This document shows positions 1 to 6,158 of a DNA stretch of 6,158 nt, piece by piece. Source of the stretch: CAZBQG01 sp964493945 (GTDB taxonomy: Bacteria > Pseudomonadota > Alphaproteobacteria > Rhodospirillales > UBA2165). The notes beneath the pieces were generated by a model. The model was not told where the DNA came from. It saw nothing but the letters and a program-made list of their open reading frames with translations, and searched no databases. The translations under genes and the position numbers were made by a program. Location: contig CAZBQG010000255.1 of the NCBI GenBank assembly GCA_964493945.1, forward strand, positions 1 through 6,158, read 5' to 3'. Numbering within the stretch: the first letter of the stretch is position 1; every line of letters starts with the position of its first letter.

Positions 1-1
1 G

Positions 2-598
2 CCGGCCAGCCTGTCGGCGACCAATTCGGGCGCCGGCGGCATCCTGGGCGGCCAGACCCTGGGCGAGGAAGGTTCGGAACAGGTGGCCCGGGCCAAGCCC
101 ACCGTCAGCCTCGCCCTACCGCCGCCCAAGACCGGGCTGGGCGGCGAGGAAAATATCGAAAGCCAGAAGGAAAAAGACAAAGACAAGGACAATGATGAGG
201 CATCGAACGAAGCGATCAAGAAACGTGAGGAACAGCAATTCAAGGAAGCCTCCGATGCGCCCCAAAAAGCCATGAAGGAAAGTCCCGGATCCGAGGAATT
301 GAAAAAAAGCCTGAAAATAGACGACACGCCGGAAGGGCTGCGCATTCAGACCGTCGATCAGGAAGGGTTGGCCATGTTCCGCTCGGGCAGTGCCGATCCC
401 CTGCCCAGGGTCCGCAAGTTGATGGAGATGGTCAAGCAGGCCGTCGCCAAAATGCCGCAAAGGATCGCCATCAGCAGCCATACGGACTCAGTAAAATTCG
501 GTGTCGGTTCGGCCTACACCGATTGGGAGTTGTCGGTGGACCGGGCCAATTCGGCGCGCCGCCTGCTCCGGGATCTGGGACTGCCCTTGACCGCCTTG
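2..598 (+). pseudogene. motB: Flagellar motor stator protein MotB, both ends missing (5' outside window, C-terminus lost)
   Basis: MotB anchors the proton-driven flagellar stator to peptidoglycan. The frame is open from base 2, and the residues before the GTG at 83 (ending GGILGGQTLGEEGSEQ) read as normal MotB sequence. That GTG is therefore not the true start, and the N-terminal membrane helix lies upstream of the window. Visible parts, numbered from the GTG: a charged low-complexity linker at about 21-60 (KEKDKDKDND), then TPEGLRIQ and QEGLAMFRSGSA at 82-104, and the OmpA-like core with HTD at 133-135 and DWELSVDRANSARR at 147-160. The homology stops near residue 172. The usual last 35-40 residues, including the NRRI-type motif that closes the peptidoglycan-binding domain, are absent in all three frames. 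The frame instead runs on into bpt. The protein is very confidently MotB. Whether the truncation is real or an assembly joint cannot be decided from the sequence. Confidence 0.85.
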
Positions 599-622
599 GG
601 GCTTACTGCATATGGTTTACGC
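599..622 (+). other. In-frame junction between truncated motB and bpt
   Basis: These 24 bases encode GLTAYGLR and match neither the expected MotB continuation nor the Bpt body. They join the two coding regions with no stop codon, so one frame runs from base 2 to 1351. No good Shine-Dalgarno sequence lies at the right distance before the bpt ATG at 623. The nearest G-rich stretch (TTGGGG) is about 20 bases upstream. A deletion joint, the leftover 5' region of bpt, or an assembly chimera all fit. Confidence 0.6.
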
Positions 623-1351
623 ATGGAACAAGACGTCATCTATCGGCCCACATCCTTTTTCGTCACCGCGCCCCTTCCGTGCCCCTATCTGGATGGCCGG
701 GTCGAACGGCGCATCGTTACCGAACTGGCCGGGCGCGACCGCCAAGGGCTGCATGACACCTTGTCGCGGGTCGGATTCCGGCGAAGCCACGGCATAATCT
801 ATGCGCCGGCCTGCCCAGCCTGCGATGCCTGCCAGGCGGTGCGCACGGCGGTGGCCGATTTTTCACCCTCCAAATCCCAGCGCCGCGTGCTGCGGCGGAA
901 CGCAGGTCTGCGTGTGCAGGAAAGCGCCCATGCCGCTACCGATGAGCAATTCGATCTTTTCCTGCGTTATCAGAATTCGCGCCATAGCGGCGGGGACATG
1001 TCGAGCATGGATTTCCATGACTACCAGTCCCTGATCGAGGAAACGCCCGTCGAATCCAGCCTGTTTGAATTCTCAGAACCAGATGGCCGGCTGGTCGGTG
1101 CGTGTCTGGTGGATTGGATGGAGGACGGCATCTCGGCGGTCTACAGTTTCTTTGATCCGGATATGGCGGGCCAGAGTCTCGGCACCTACATGATTCTCTG
1201 GCTTATGGATCAGGCCCGGAGCGCAGGGTTGGATTATCTGTATCTGGGCTATTGGATCGGCGGCTCCAGAAAGATGTCATACAAGGAAAATTTCCAGCCC
1301 CTTGAACATTACACCAAAAACGGCTGGATCAGGCTCGATCCGGCCGGCTGA
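623..1351 (+). CDS. bpt: Aspartate/glutamate leucyltransferase (Bpt, bacterial arginyltransferase family)
   Basis: By family, this cytosolic enzyme transfers leucine from Leu-tRNA to proteins with N-terminal Asp or Glu, marking them for the ClpS/ClpAP N-degron pathway. I chose ATG 623 because it gives 242 residues, the normal family length, and places the motif PCPYLDGRVERR at about 19-30, as in other Bpt proteins. The ATE N-terminal domain follows with GFRRSHGIIYAPAC and the cysteine cluster C64-P-A-C67-D-A-C70. Together with C20 these are the conserved cysteines of the family. The C-terminal GNAT-like domain shows YSFFDPD, SLGTYMILWLMDQA, YLYLGYWI and KMSYKENFQPLE (about 174-228). The body appears complete and intact. 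The oddity is its 5' side, where it continues the reading frame of a truncated motB, so the predicted product may be a fusion. It ends 12 nt before the first TRAP gene, so co-transcription is possible, although a functional link is not evident. Confidence 0.93.
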   Translation: MEQDVIYRPTSFFVTAPLPCPYLDGRVERRIVTELAGRDRQGLHDTLSRVGFRRSHGIIYAPACPACDACQAVRTAVADFSPSKSQRRVLRRNAGLRVQESAHAATDEQFDLFLRYQNSRHSGGDMSSMDFHDYQSLIEETPVESSLFEFSEPDGRLVGACLVDWMEDGISAVYSFFDPDMAGQSLGTYMILWLMDQARSAGLDYLYLGYWIGGSRKMSYKENFQPLEHYTKNGWIRLDPAG

Positions 1352-1363
1352 AGGCCAAACCCC

Positions 1364-2476
1364 ATGAAACGACGCCAATTGGTGAAGGGTGCCTGGGCCT
1401 TGGGAGCGGCGGCGGCGGCTAGTACCCTGTCCCGCCCGGCCATCGCCCACCCGGCCATCACCAAGGGGCTGAAAGAGTTGCGCATGGTCACCACCTGGCC
1501 CCGGGATTTTCCGGGCCTGGGAACCGGGGCTGAACGCTTCGCCCGCCGCGTGACCCAAATGAGCGGGGGCACGCTCAGCGTCAAATTATTCGCCGGCGGT
1601 GAGCTGGTCCCCACCTTCCGCACCTTCGATGCGGTTTCGGCGGGCCAGGCCGATATCTATCACGCCTTCGAATATTACTGGCAGGGTAAATCCAAGGCCT
1701 TCAATTTCTTCGCCGCCGTACCCTTCGGCATGACCGCCACCGAAATGAGCGCCTGGATCCATCATGGTGGCGGACAGGAATTGTGGGACGGGCTGAGTGC
1801 CAAGTTCAACCTGAAACCCCTGATGGCGGGTAATACGGGCGTGCAGATGGGCGGCTGGTTCAATAAGGAAATTAAACGCTTAAGCGACATACGGGGCCTG
1901 AAAATACGCATGCCGGGCCTGGGCGGCGAAGTATTGCGCCGCATCGGTGGCAAAGGCGTCGCCCTCCCCGCCAAGAAGATTCTTTCGGCCCTGAAATCGG
2001 GCGAAATTCATGGCACAGAATGGTTCGGGCCCTGGAACGATCTGGCCCTGGGTCTGCACGAGGCGGCCAAATATTATTATTACCCGGGCTTTCACGAACC
2101 CGGCACGGCGATTTCCGTCGCGGTCAATCTGGATGTGTGGAACGGGCTTTCAGAAGACCACCGCGCCATCATCCGCTCCGCCGCAACGACGGAAAACGAC
2201 GTGACCTTCGGCGAATTCAACGCGCGCAATAATCAGGCATTGGAAACACTGACCAAACGCCACCGGGTGAGGCCCAGGCGCTTTCCCAATTCCGTGCTAA
2301 ATGCGGTGGGCCGGGCGGCCGGGCAGGTTGTTCAGGAAGCCGGGCAAAGTGATGCCACTTCGCAAAAAGTATATGACAGTTTCACCAACTTCCGGAGCCG
2401 TTCCATTGCCTGGTCCAAACTGTCCGATCAGGCGTTCTGGAAGGCCCGCCTTTTACCTTTCAAGTATAAGAGGTAG
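1364..2476 (+). CDS. dctP: TRAP transporter solute-binding protein, TakP/DctP family, copy 1 (Tat-exported)
   Basis: Periplasmic receptor of a TRAP uptake system. It captures a solute, by family resemblance to TakP a 2-oxo acid or other monocarboxylate, and delivers it to DctQM. The 370 residues are normal family length. ATG 1364 is preceded by AAGG nine bases upstream. A Tat signal is visible: RRQLVKG near residues 3-9, an Ala/Gly-rich core, and a likely cleavage after AIA (28/29). Family blocks in order are MVTTWP (41-46), GGELVPTF (78-85), YYWQGKSKAFNFFAAVP (104-120), GNTGVQMGGWFNKEI (156-170), GLKIRMPG with the canonical carboxylate-binding Arg182, TEW (218-220) and KYYYYPGFHEPGTA (236-249). 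It aligns end to end with the next gene at about 63% identity by hand count. It differs around the pocket, with AKKIL (203-207) where the twin has GGEIY and EIHG (214-217) where the twin has AIDA. It may therefore bind a different ligand or be under relaxed selection. Confidence 0.93.
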   Translation: MKRRQLVKGAWALGAAAAASTLSRPAIAHPAITKGLKELRMVTTWPRDFPGLGTGAERFARRVTQMSGGTLSVKLFAGGELVPTFRTFDAVSAGQADIYHAFEYYWQGKSKAFNFFAAVPFGMTATEMSAWIHHGGGQELWDGLSAKFNLKPLMAGNTGVQMGGWFNKEIKRLSDIRGLKIRMPGLGGEVLRRIGGKGVALPAKKILSALKSGEIHGTEWFGPWNDLALGLHEAAKYYYYPGFHEPGTAISVAVNLDVWNGLSEDHRAIIRSAATTENDVTFGEFNARNNQALETLTKRHRVRPRRFPNSVLNAVGRAAGQVVQEAGQSDATSQKVYDSFTNFRSRSIAWSKLSDQAFWKARLLPFKYKR

Positions 2477-2527
2477 AGCTTAAAGTTTCACCTAAGCGGG
2501 GGTTTTAATAATAGGGAGATAAGGACC
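2477..2527 (+). other. Spacer between the two binding-protein genes
   Basis: This 51-base, AT-richer gap is the longest untranslated stretch inside the cassette. It contains a 5-bp inverted repeat GCTTA/TAAGC (2478-2482 and 2493-2497, 10-base loop) followed by GGGGGTTTTAAT. The stem is too short and weak to call a terminator. The right end carries the ribosome binding site of the next gene. I see no convincing promoter. Confidence 0.4.
2514..2527 (+). promoter_or_regulatory. Ribosome binding site for the second TRAP binding protein, supports start at 2528
   Basis: GGGAG at 2514-2518 sits nine bases before ATG 2528, with a second purine patch AAGGA at 2521-2525. No comparable site precedes the GTG at 2626. 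The RBS therefore argues that translation starts at 2528, in the frame that carries the Tat leader, rather than at the leaderless GTG. Confidence 0.6.
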
Positions 2528-3657
2528 ATGCAACGGAGAGATTTTATCAGCGGCGGCGCCGGCCTGATTCTGGGCGCGGGCGGAACCTATCTGGCCCTTA
2601 AGGACAGCAAGAAAAATCCGATGCGGTGAAAAGCCCGGCAATCTCCAAAGGACTTAAAGAACTGCGCATGGTCACCACCTGGCCCAAGAATTTTCCGGGC
2701 CTGGGAACCACGGCGGAAAGCCTGGCCAGGCGCATCATCGCCATGAGCGGCGGCACGCTCCGGGTCAAGGTCTTCGCCGCCAAGGAACTGGTTCCGCCCT
2801 TTAAAAGTTTCGATGCCGTTTCCGGTGACACGGCGGACATGTATCACGCCGCCGAATATTATTGGCAGGGCAAATCCAAGGCTTTCAATTTCTTTGCCGC
2901 CGTGCCCTTTGGCCTGACGGCAGCCGAACACACGGCCTGGATCAACCATGGCGGCGGACAGGAATTGTGGGACGAGCTGGCCGCCGGTTTCAATTTGAAG
3001 CCCTTCATGGCCGGCAATACAGGAGTGCAGATGGGCGGCTGGTTCAACAAGGAAATCAATTCCCTGGATGATTATAAGGGCTTGAAAATCCGCATACCCG
3101 GCCTGGGCGGCGAAGTCTTGCGCAAAATAGGCGCCGCCGCCATCAATCTGCCGGGCGGTGAAATCTATACCTCCTTGCAGTCGGGCGCCATCGACGCCAC
3201 CGAATGGGTGGGCCCCTGGAACGATCTGGCTTTCGGTTTCTACAAGGTGACCAAATATTATTATTATCCCGGCTTTCATGAGCCGGGAACGGCGTTGTCC
3301 TTTTCGCTCAACAAGAAAATGTGGGACGGACTGTCTTCGGAGCACAAGGCCATCATCAAAAGTGCGGCTTCCGCCCAGAACGATGAGACCCTGTCTGAAT
3401 TCAACGCGCGCAACGGCGGCGCCCTGGCCACCCTGACCGGCACCCATAACGTCAAACTGCGCAAATTTTCCGACGAGGTCATGACCAGCATCGGCAATGC
3501 GTCGGGCGAAGTTCTGGACGCGGTGGCGGGCTCGGATGCCATGACCAAAAGGGTGTTCGACAGTTTCATCAAATTCCGCAAGAACGCTATCGGATGGACT
3601 GGATTGTCGGAAACCGCCTTCACCTCGGCCAGGAGCCTGAAATACAAATATGGCTGA
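2528..3657 (+). CDS. dctP: TRAP transporter solute-binding protein, TakP/DctP family, copy 2, with an apparent 1-base frameshift after the leader
   Basis: Periplasmic binding protein paralogous to the preceding gene and probably the main receptor of this cassette. ATG 2528 opens a leader with a Tat motif (MQRRDFISGG) and a hydrophobic Gly/Leu core, but this frame stops at TGA 2627-2629. The mature domain lies in the frame that is open after a TAA at 2599, with GTG 2626 as its first formal start (343 residues). Adding one A to the AAAAA run at 2612-2616 joins the two into a 376-residue protein, close to the 370 of copy 1. Numbered from the GTG, family blocks are MVTTWPKNFPGLG (15-27), ELVPPF (54-59), NTGVQMGGWFNKEI (131-144), KIRIPG with Arg156, LPGGEIY (175-181), AIDATEW (188-194) and YYYYPGFHEPG (211-221). 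All key positions are present. As written, the GTG product would lack a secretion signal. Sequencing error, real mutation, or less likely slippage could explain it. The leader has no clear A-x-A cleavage site, so a membrane-anchored receptor is possible. Confidence 0.88.
2612..2616 (+). other. Likely frameshift site (A5 run) in the second binding protein
   Basis: The leader frame reads AAG AAA AAT CCG ATG CGG TGA. With six A's it reads Lys-Lys-Lys-Ser-Asp-Ala-Val-Lys-Ser-Pro and continues into the mature domain. The lesion must lie between the TAA at 2599-2601 and the TGA at 2627-2629, and this is the only homopolymer longer than four bases there. The exact base is inferred. The two frames meet as GTGA, a start/stop overlap that would also permit coupled reinitiation. 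Confidence 0.6.
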
Positions 3658-4203
3658 TGAACCTGGCGCCAGCGGCGGCGGAGTGAAGGAGCTTCTGGCG
3701 CTCAGGCACATCATTGACGCCTTGAATTCCACCGTCGGAAGCTTGGTAGCCTGGGCCGCCCTGGGCATGGTTCTGGTCCAGTTCACGGTGGTCATCGGGC
3801 GTTATATTTTCGGCGTCAATTTCATCTGGATGCAGGAATCGGTGATCTATCTGCATGGCCTCGTGTTCATGCTGGGGGCCGGATATACCCTGCTTCATGA
3901 CGGTCATGTGCGGGTCGATATCTGGTACCGGGATGCAAGCCCACGTTTCCGGTCCCGCGTCGATCTGGTGGGCGGGGCTTTGTTCCTGCTCCCCGTCTGC
4001 ATCCTGATCTGGGGCTTTTCCTGGCCATATGTGGTTAATTCCTGGACCGTTCTGGAAGGATCCATGGAGACCAGCGGCATCCCGGCGGTGTTCGCCCTCA
4101 AAAGTCTTCTCCTGGGCTTTTCCGCCTACTCGGATTGCAGGGAATTTCGCTGATGATCGGCGCCGCGTTGGGGCCGGCTCCGGCCCAAGCCGATGGCGGT
4201 TAA
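3650..4203 (+). CDS. dctQ: TRAP transporter small permease subunit DctQ, with an apparent 1-base frameshift near its end
   Basis: DctQ is the small integral membrane subunit that pairs with DctM and the binding protein in TRAP uptake. ATG 3650 overlaps the end of the binding-protein gene by 8 bases. AGGAG at 3631-3635 may serve as a distant RBS. Membrane segments lie at about 30-55, 65-83, 105-127 and from 146 on. Family-like stretches are FIWMQESVIYLHGLVFMLGAGYTL (58-81), HVRVD (86-90) and SWTVLEGSMETSGI (131-144). As written the frame ends at TGA 4151 after 167 residues, with a tail YSDCREFR that breaks the fourth helix. Shifting frame at about 4117-4128 gives ALLGLQGISLMIGAAL and an end at TAA 4201-4203, for a restored protein of about 184 residues. 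This longer version overlaps dctM by 11 bases, the tight coupling usual for TRAP operons. One lost base, for example in GCC(C)TA, explains it. Identity is certain; whether the frame is broken in the organism is not. Confidence 0.87.
4118..4129 (+). other. Likely frameshift site near the 3' end of dctQ
   Basis: Frame 2 codes DctQ up to GFSA (codons ending at 4126). The helix then continues in frame 1 as LLGLQGISLMIG. The change equals loss of one base, plausibly a C at 4125-4126 (GCC CTA written as GCCTA) or a T in TTTT at 4118-4121. It is the same direction of shift as in the second binding protein. The precise base cannot be fixed. Confidence 0.6.
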
Positions 4204-5767
4204 CGAAAGCCTCTTGATACTGTTGTTTGGGGGGACATGTCTGGCCCTGATGACCGGCTTTCCCGTCGCCTTCACCTTGGCCGGCACGAGCCTGATCGCC
4301 GCCGGGTTGGGGTGGCTATTAGGCGTGTTCGATCCCGCCCTGTTCGGCGCCCTGCCCTCCCGCATTTTCGGCGGCGCCATGACCAACAATGTGCTCATCG
4401 CCGTGCCGCTCTTTTTGTTCATGGGGGTGGTGCTGGAACGGTCAAAAGTGGCCGAGGAATTGCTCGAAACCATGGGCCGCCTGTTCGGCAAGCTCAGGGG
4501 CGGGCTGGGCATATCGGTAACCCTGGTGGGCGCCCTGCTGGCGGCGTCGACCGGCATCGTCGGGGCCACCGTGGTGACCATGGGGCTTTTATCCCTGCCT
4601 ACCATGCTGAGGCGCGGCTATGACCCGGCCCTGGCATCGGGCTCCATCGCCGCGGCCGGTACCCTGGGCCAGATCATTCCACCTTCCATTGTTCTGGTCC
4701 TTTTGGGCGATCAGATTTCCAACGCCTATGTGAATACCCAGCGCGCCATCGGTAATTTCGCACCCGAACCCGTATCGGTAGGGGACCTGTTCGCCGGCGC
4801 TCTTTTTCCGGGCCTGCTTCTGGTTGGGCTCTATATTCTCTATCAGGTGATTATTGCCTGGCTCAGACCGGAAACCTCACCTTCCATCCCGCTTCATGAA
4901 CTGGATGATGGCGAGCCCCTGGTGCACAGGGTTTTGCGCGCTCTGGTACCACCCATTTTGTTGATCGTGGCGGTGCTGGGCTCCATCCTGGCGGGGATCG
5001 CCACGCCGACGGAAGCCGCCGCCGTCGGATCGGTGGGGGCACTTTTGCTGGCCGGCCTCAGGCTCGATGAAGCGCGCCCCCTGCCAATTTACGCGGCGGC
5101 AATTTCCCTGGCCCTCATGTTGGTGCTCACCAACAGTTTGGATTTGCGAACATCCAGAGACGTGATTGAGCCCCTGGACATGGCCGGTATCCTCCTGGCG
5201 GCTCTCAGTTGCCTGGGCCTGATCTGGGGCATCTGGGTCAGCTTGGCGCGCATACAGGCGGCGCAAATCCTGGGCCCCGTCATGCAGTCCACGCTTCTGG
5301 TCTCGACCATGGTTTTCGTTATCCTCATCGGGGCCTCGGTCTTCTCCCTGGTCTTTCGGGGATTGGGCGGCGACGAACTGGTCACGGATTTTCTCAACGA
5401 CCTGCCGGGTGGCATCACCACGGCGCTTTTTTTGGTCATGGCGGTGATGTTCGTGCTGGGCTTTTTCCTGGATTTCATCGAAATCACCTTCGTCGTCGTG
5501 CCCATCGTTGCACCTGTGCTTTTGGCACATGATGTGAGCCCGGTCTGGCTGGGCGTGATGATGGCCATGAACTTGCAGACCTCCTTCCTCACCCCGCCTT
5601 TCGGCTTCGCATTGTTTTATTTGCGCGGCGTCGCACCGCCCGAGGTGAGCACCATGCATATCTACAAAGGTGTTGCGCCCTTCGTGATCATCCAACTAGT
5701 GGGCTTGGCCCTCCTGGCCCTGGTGCCGGGCCTGCCCACCTGGTTGCCCAAAGTGATATTTGGTTAG
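4193..5767 (+). CDS. dctM: TRAP transporter large permease subunit DctM
   Basis: DctM is the large membrane subunit that moves the solute across the inner membrane, coupled to an ion (usually sodium) gradient. The 524 residues are highly hydrophobic, with about a dozen or more membrane helices. Family landmarks are GFPVAFTLAG (22-31), NVLIAVPLFLFMGVVLERS (66-84), GRLFGKLRGGLGIS (95-108), AASTGIVGATVVTMG (117-131), GTLGQIIPPSIVLV (156-169), GIATPTEAAAVG (268-279), LDFIEITFVVVPI (426-438) and LTPPFGFALFYLRGVAP (466-482). It is longer than the roughly 430-residue basic DctM. The extra length lies around 220-250 and 290-365, with two added hydrophobic segments (300-315 and 329-350), as in the larger DctM proteins paired with TakP-like receptors. 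ATG 4193 overlaps the restored dctQ end by 11 bases. No strong Shine-Dalgarno is visible, so translation is probably coupled to dctQ, and a dctQ frameshift could reduce its expression. The reading frame is intact. Confidence 0.95.
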   Translation: MAVNESLLILLFGGTCLALMTGFPVAFTLAGTSLIAAGLGWLLGVFDPALFGALPSRIFGGAMTNNVLIAVPLFLFMGVVLERSKVAEELLETMGRLFGKLRGGLGISVTLVGALLAASTGIVGATVVTMGLLSLPTMLRRGYDPALASGSIAAAGTLGQIIPPSIVLVLLGDQISNAYVNTQRAIGNFAPEPVSVGDLFAGALFPGLLLVGLYILYQVIIAWLRPETSPSIPLHELDDGEPLVHRVLRALVPPILLIVAVLGSILAGIATPTEAAAVGSVGALLLAGLRLDEARPLPIYAAAISLALMLVLTNSLDLRTSRDVIEPLDMAGILLAALSCLGLIWGIWVSLARIQAAQILGPVMQSTLLVSTMVFVILIGASVFSLVFRGLGGDELVTDFLNDLPGGITTALFLVMAVMFVLGFFLDFIEITFVVVPIVAPVLLAHDVSPVWLGVMMAMNLQTSFLTPPFGFALFYLRGVAPPEVSTMHIYKGVAPFVIIQLVGLALLALVPGLPTWLPKVIFG

Positions 5768-5803
5768 GAACGAGGCCGCCAAATAAATTACAGCTACGGA
5801 AAT

Positions 5804-6118
5804 TTAAGATTTATCGTAAGATTCCAGCAGGAACATTCTGCCGTGACGGTCGATTGCTACCCAATGACCTATTTTTGGTGCATACCATACCCGGTCGCTT
5901 TCCATATTCTTGCCGCTGGGGTATTCGTACTCCATTAAGCATTCGACCTCGTAGGCATCGAAGTTACCGGCCGGCACCGTCAAATTAACTTGACGGTTTA
6001 CCGAGCAGGTTCTAACGAAGGTGCCGGTGCTGTTATAGGTGAAGGTGCCCGTACCGCTGATCCGATTTCCGACTTTCAGCGGAAAAATCCCGAAAACGGT
6101 TTGTCTAGAGCGTTTCAT
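5804..6118 (-). CDS. Hypothetical protein, possibly the C-terminal part of a secreted or periplasmic protein
   Basis: I do not recognise a named family. The 104 residues contain FPLKVGN (12-18), VPAGNFDAYEVEC (49-61) and VWYAPKIGHWV (77-87). This pattern of phrases is familiar from the C-terminal part of uncharacterised proteobacterial envelope proteins. There is no signal peptide or membrane segment, and the sequence begins abruptly at the first motif, which suggests a missing N-terminal part. No Shine-Dalgarno is seen before the ATG. All three minus frames have a stop close to it (TAA 6124-6122, TGA 6117-6115, TAG 6107-6105), so extension would need more than one sequence change. It converges on dctM, with 36 bases between the two stops and no clear hairpin. 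Base composition looks less GC-rich than the TRAP genes. No function can be given. Confidence 0.5.
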   Translation of the reverse strand: MKRSRQTVFGIFPLKVGNRISGTGTFTYNSTGTFVRTCSVNRQVNLTVPAGNFDAYEVECLMEYEYPSGKNMESDRVWYAPKIGHWVAIDRHGRMFLLESYDKS

Positions 6119-6158
6119 GATTTATCGGAATCGGGTTTAGGATTCCCATAGGCGTCGA
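6115..6158 (-). CDS. Possible 3' end of an upstream minus-strand gene (very short, partial)
   Basis: Reading leftward from the window edge, one minus frame gives a hydrophilic tail DAYGNPKPDSDKS followed by TGA at 6117-6115. That stop overlaps the ATG of the next ORF as ATGA, a common coupling arrangement in operons. Only 13 codons are visible, so this rests on the overlap pattern and residue composition alone and could be chance. Confidence 0.2.
   Translation of the reverse strand, partial: DAYGNPKPDSDKS

Noticed and set aside
83..85. GTG at 83 as the true start of the first protein
   Set aside because: The frame stays open to the left edge, and the residues before the GTG continue typical MotB sequence, so the start lies outside the window.
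165..195. Short AAAGAC/AAGGAC repeat-like stretch
   Set aside because: It encodes the charged Lys-Asp linker of MotB. Low-complexity linkers are common there, and the repeat is too short and imperfect to be a separate element.
2478..2510. Inverted repeat GCTTA/TAAGC followed by GGGGGTTTTAAT as a possible terminator
   Set aside because: The stem is only five mostly A-T pairs with a 10-base loop, and the T run is short. Not enough for a rho-independent terminator.
2605..2630. Programmed -1 ribosomal frameshift in the second binding protein
   Set aside because: The direction fits, but GAAAAAT does not meet the X-XXY-YYZ rule and no evident stimulatory stem-loop follows. A lost A is simpler.
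2587..3795. A 402-codon open frame on the minus strand
   Set aside because: It lies antisense over the second binding-protein gene, whose plus-strand frame has clear TRAP family motifs. Long antisense frames are expected in GC-rich coding DNA, and its residues show no family pattern.
4877..5695. A 272-codon minus-strand open frame rich in His, Asp and Gln
   Set aside because: It is the mirror of the hydrophobic dctM helices. Its composition is what antisense reading of Leu/Val/Ile codons produces.
5768..5803. Possible bidirectional terminator between converging dctM and the minus-strand ORF
   Set aside because: The 36-base gap is AT-rich but I could not find a stable hairpin with a T tract on either strand.

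Overview
The window looks like an ordinary chromosomal stretch of a GC-rich alphaproteobacterium, probably Rhodospirillales-like. This rests on three things: the MotB linker and core sequence style, an arginyltransferase-family Bpt protein, and a TakP-type TRAP transporter whose binding proteins carry Tat signals. No RNA gene, insertion sequence, CRISPR array, integrase or phage gene is visible. The organism assignment is inferred from protein style only.

Layout. Bases 2-598 encode the C-terminal half of a flagellar stator protein MotB. It enters from the left edge and breaks off inside its OmpA-like peptidoglycan-binding domain. It then runs without a stop into a complete aspartate/glutamate leucyltransferase (bpt, 623-1351), so the two unrelated proteins share one open frame. 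Twelve bases later a four-gene tripartite (TRAP) uptake cassette begins. It holds a Tat-exported solute-binding protein (1364-2476), a second paralogous binding protein (2528-3657), the small membrane subunit DctQ (3650-4203) and the large membrane subunit DctM (4193-5767). A short minus-strand ORF of unknown function (5804-6118) converges on dctM from the right.

How it works together. The periplasmic binding proteins should capture a small organic acid, by family resemblance a 2-oxo acid or other monocarboxylate. They would deliver it to the DctQ-DctM membrane pair, which is driven by an ion gradient. Spacings and overlaps (12 nt, 51 nt, 8 nt, 11 nt) support one operon. Bpt modifies N-terminal Asp/Glu of proteins for ClpS/ClpAP degradation and has no obvious functional link to the transporter.

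What stands out is damage or error rather than a new system. The second binding protein and dctQ each contain an apparent single-base loss next to a short homopolymer. Adding one base back in each case restores a normal-length protein with a proper end. Together with the motB/bpt in-frame joint this suggests an imperfect read or assembly, or a locus undergoing decay. The first binding protein is intact but has diverged at positions conserved in the ligand-pocket region of its twin. I see no convincing evidence for an undescribed biological system here.
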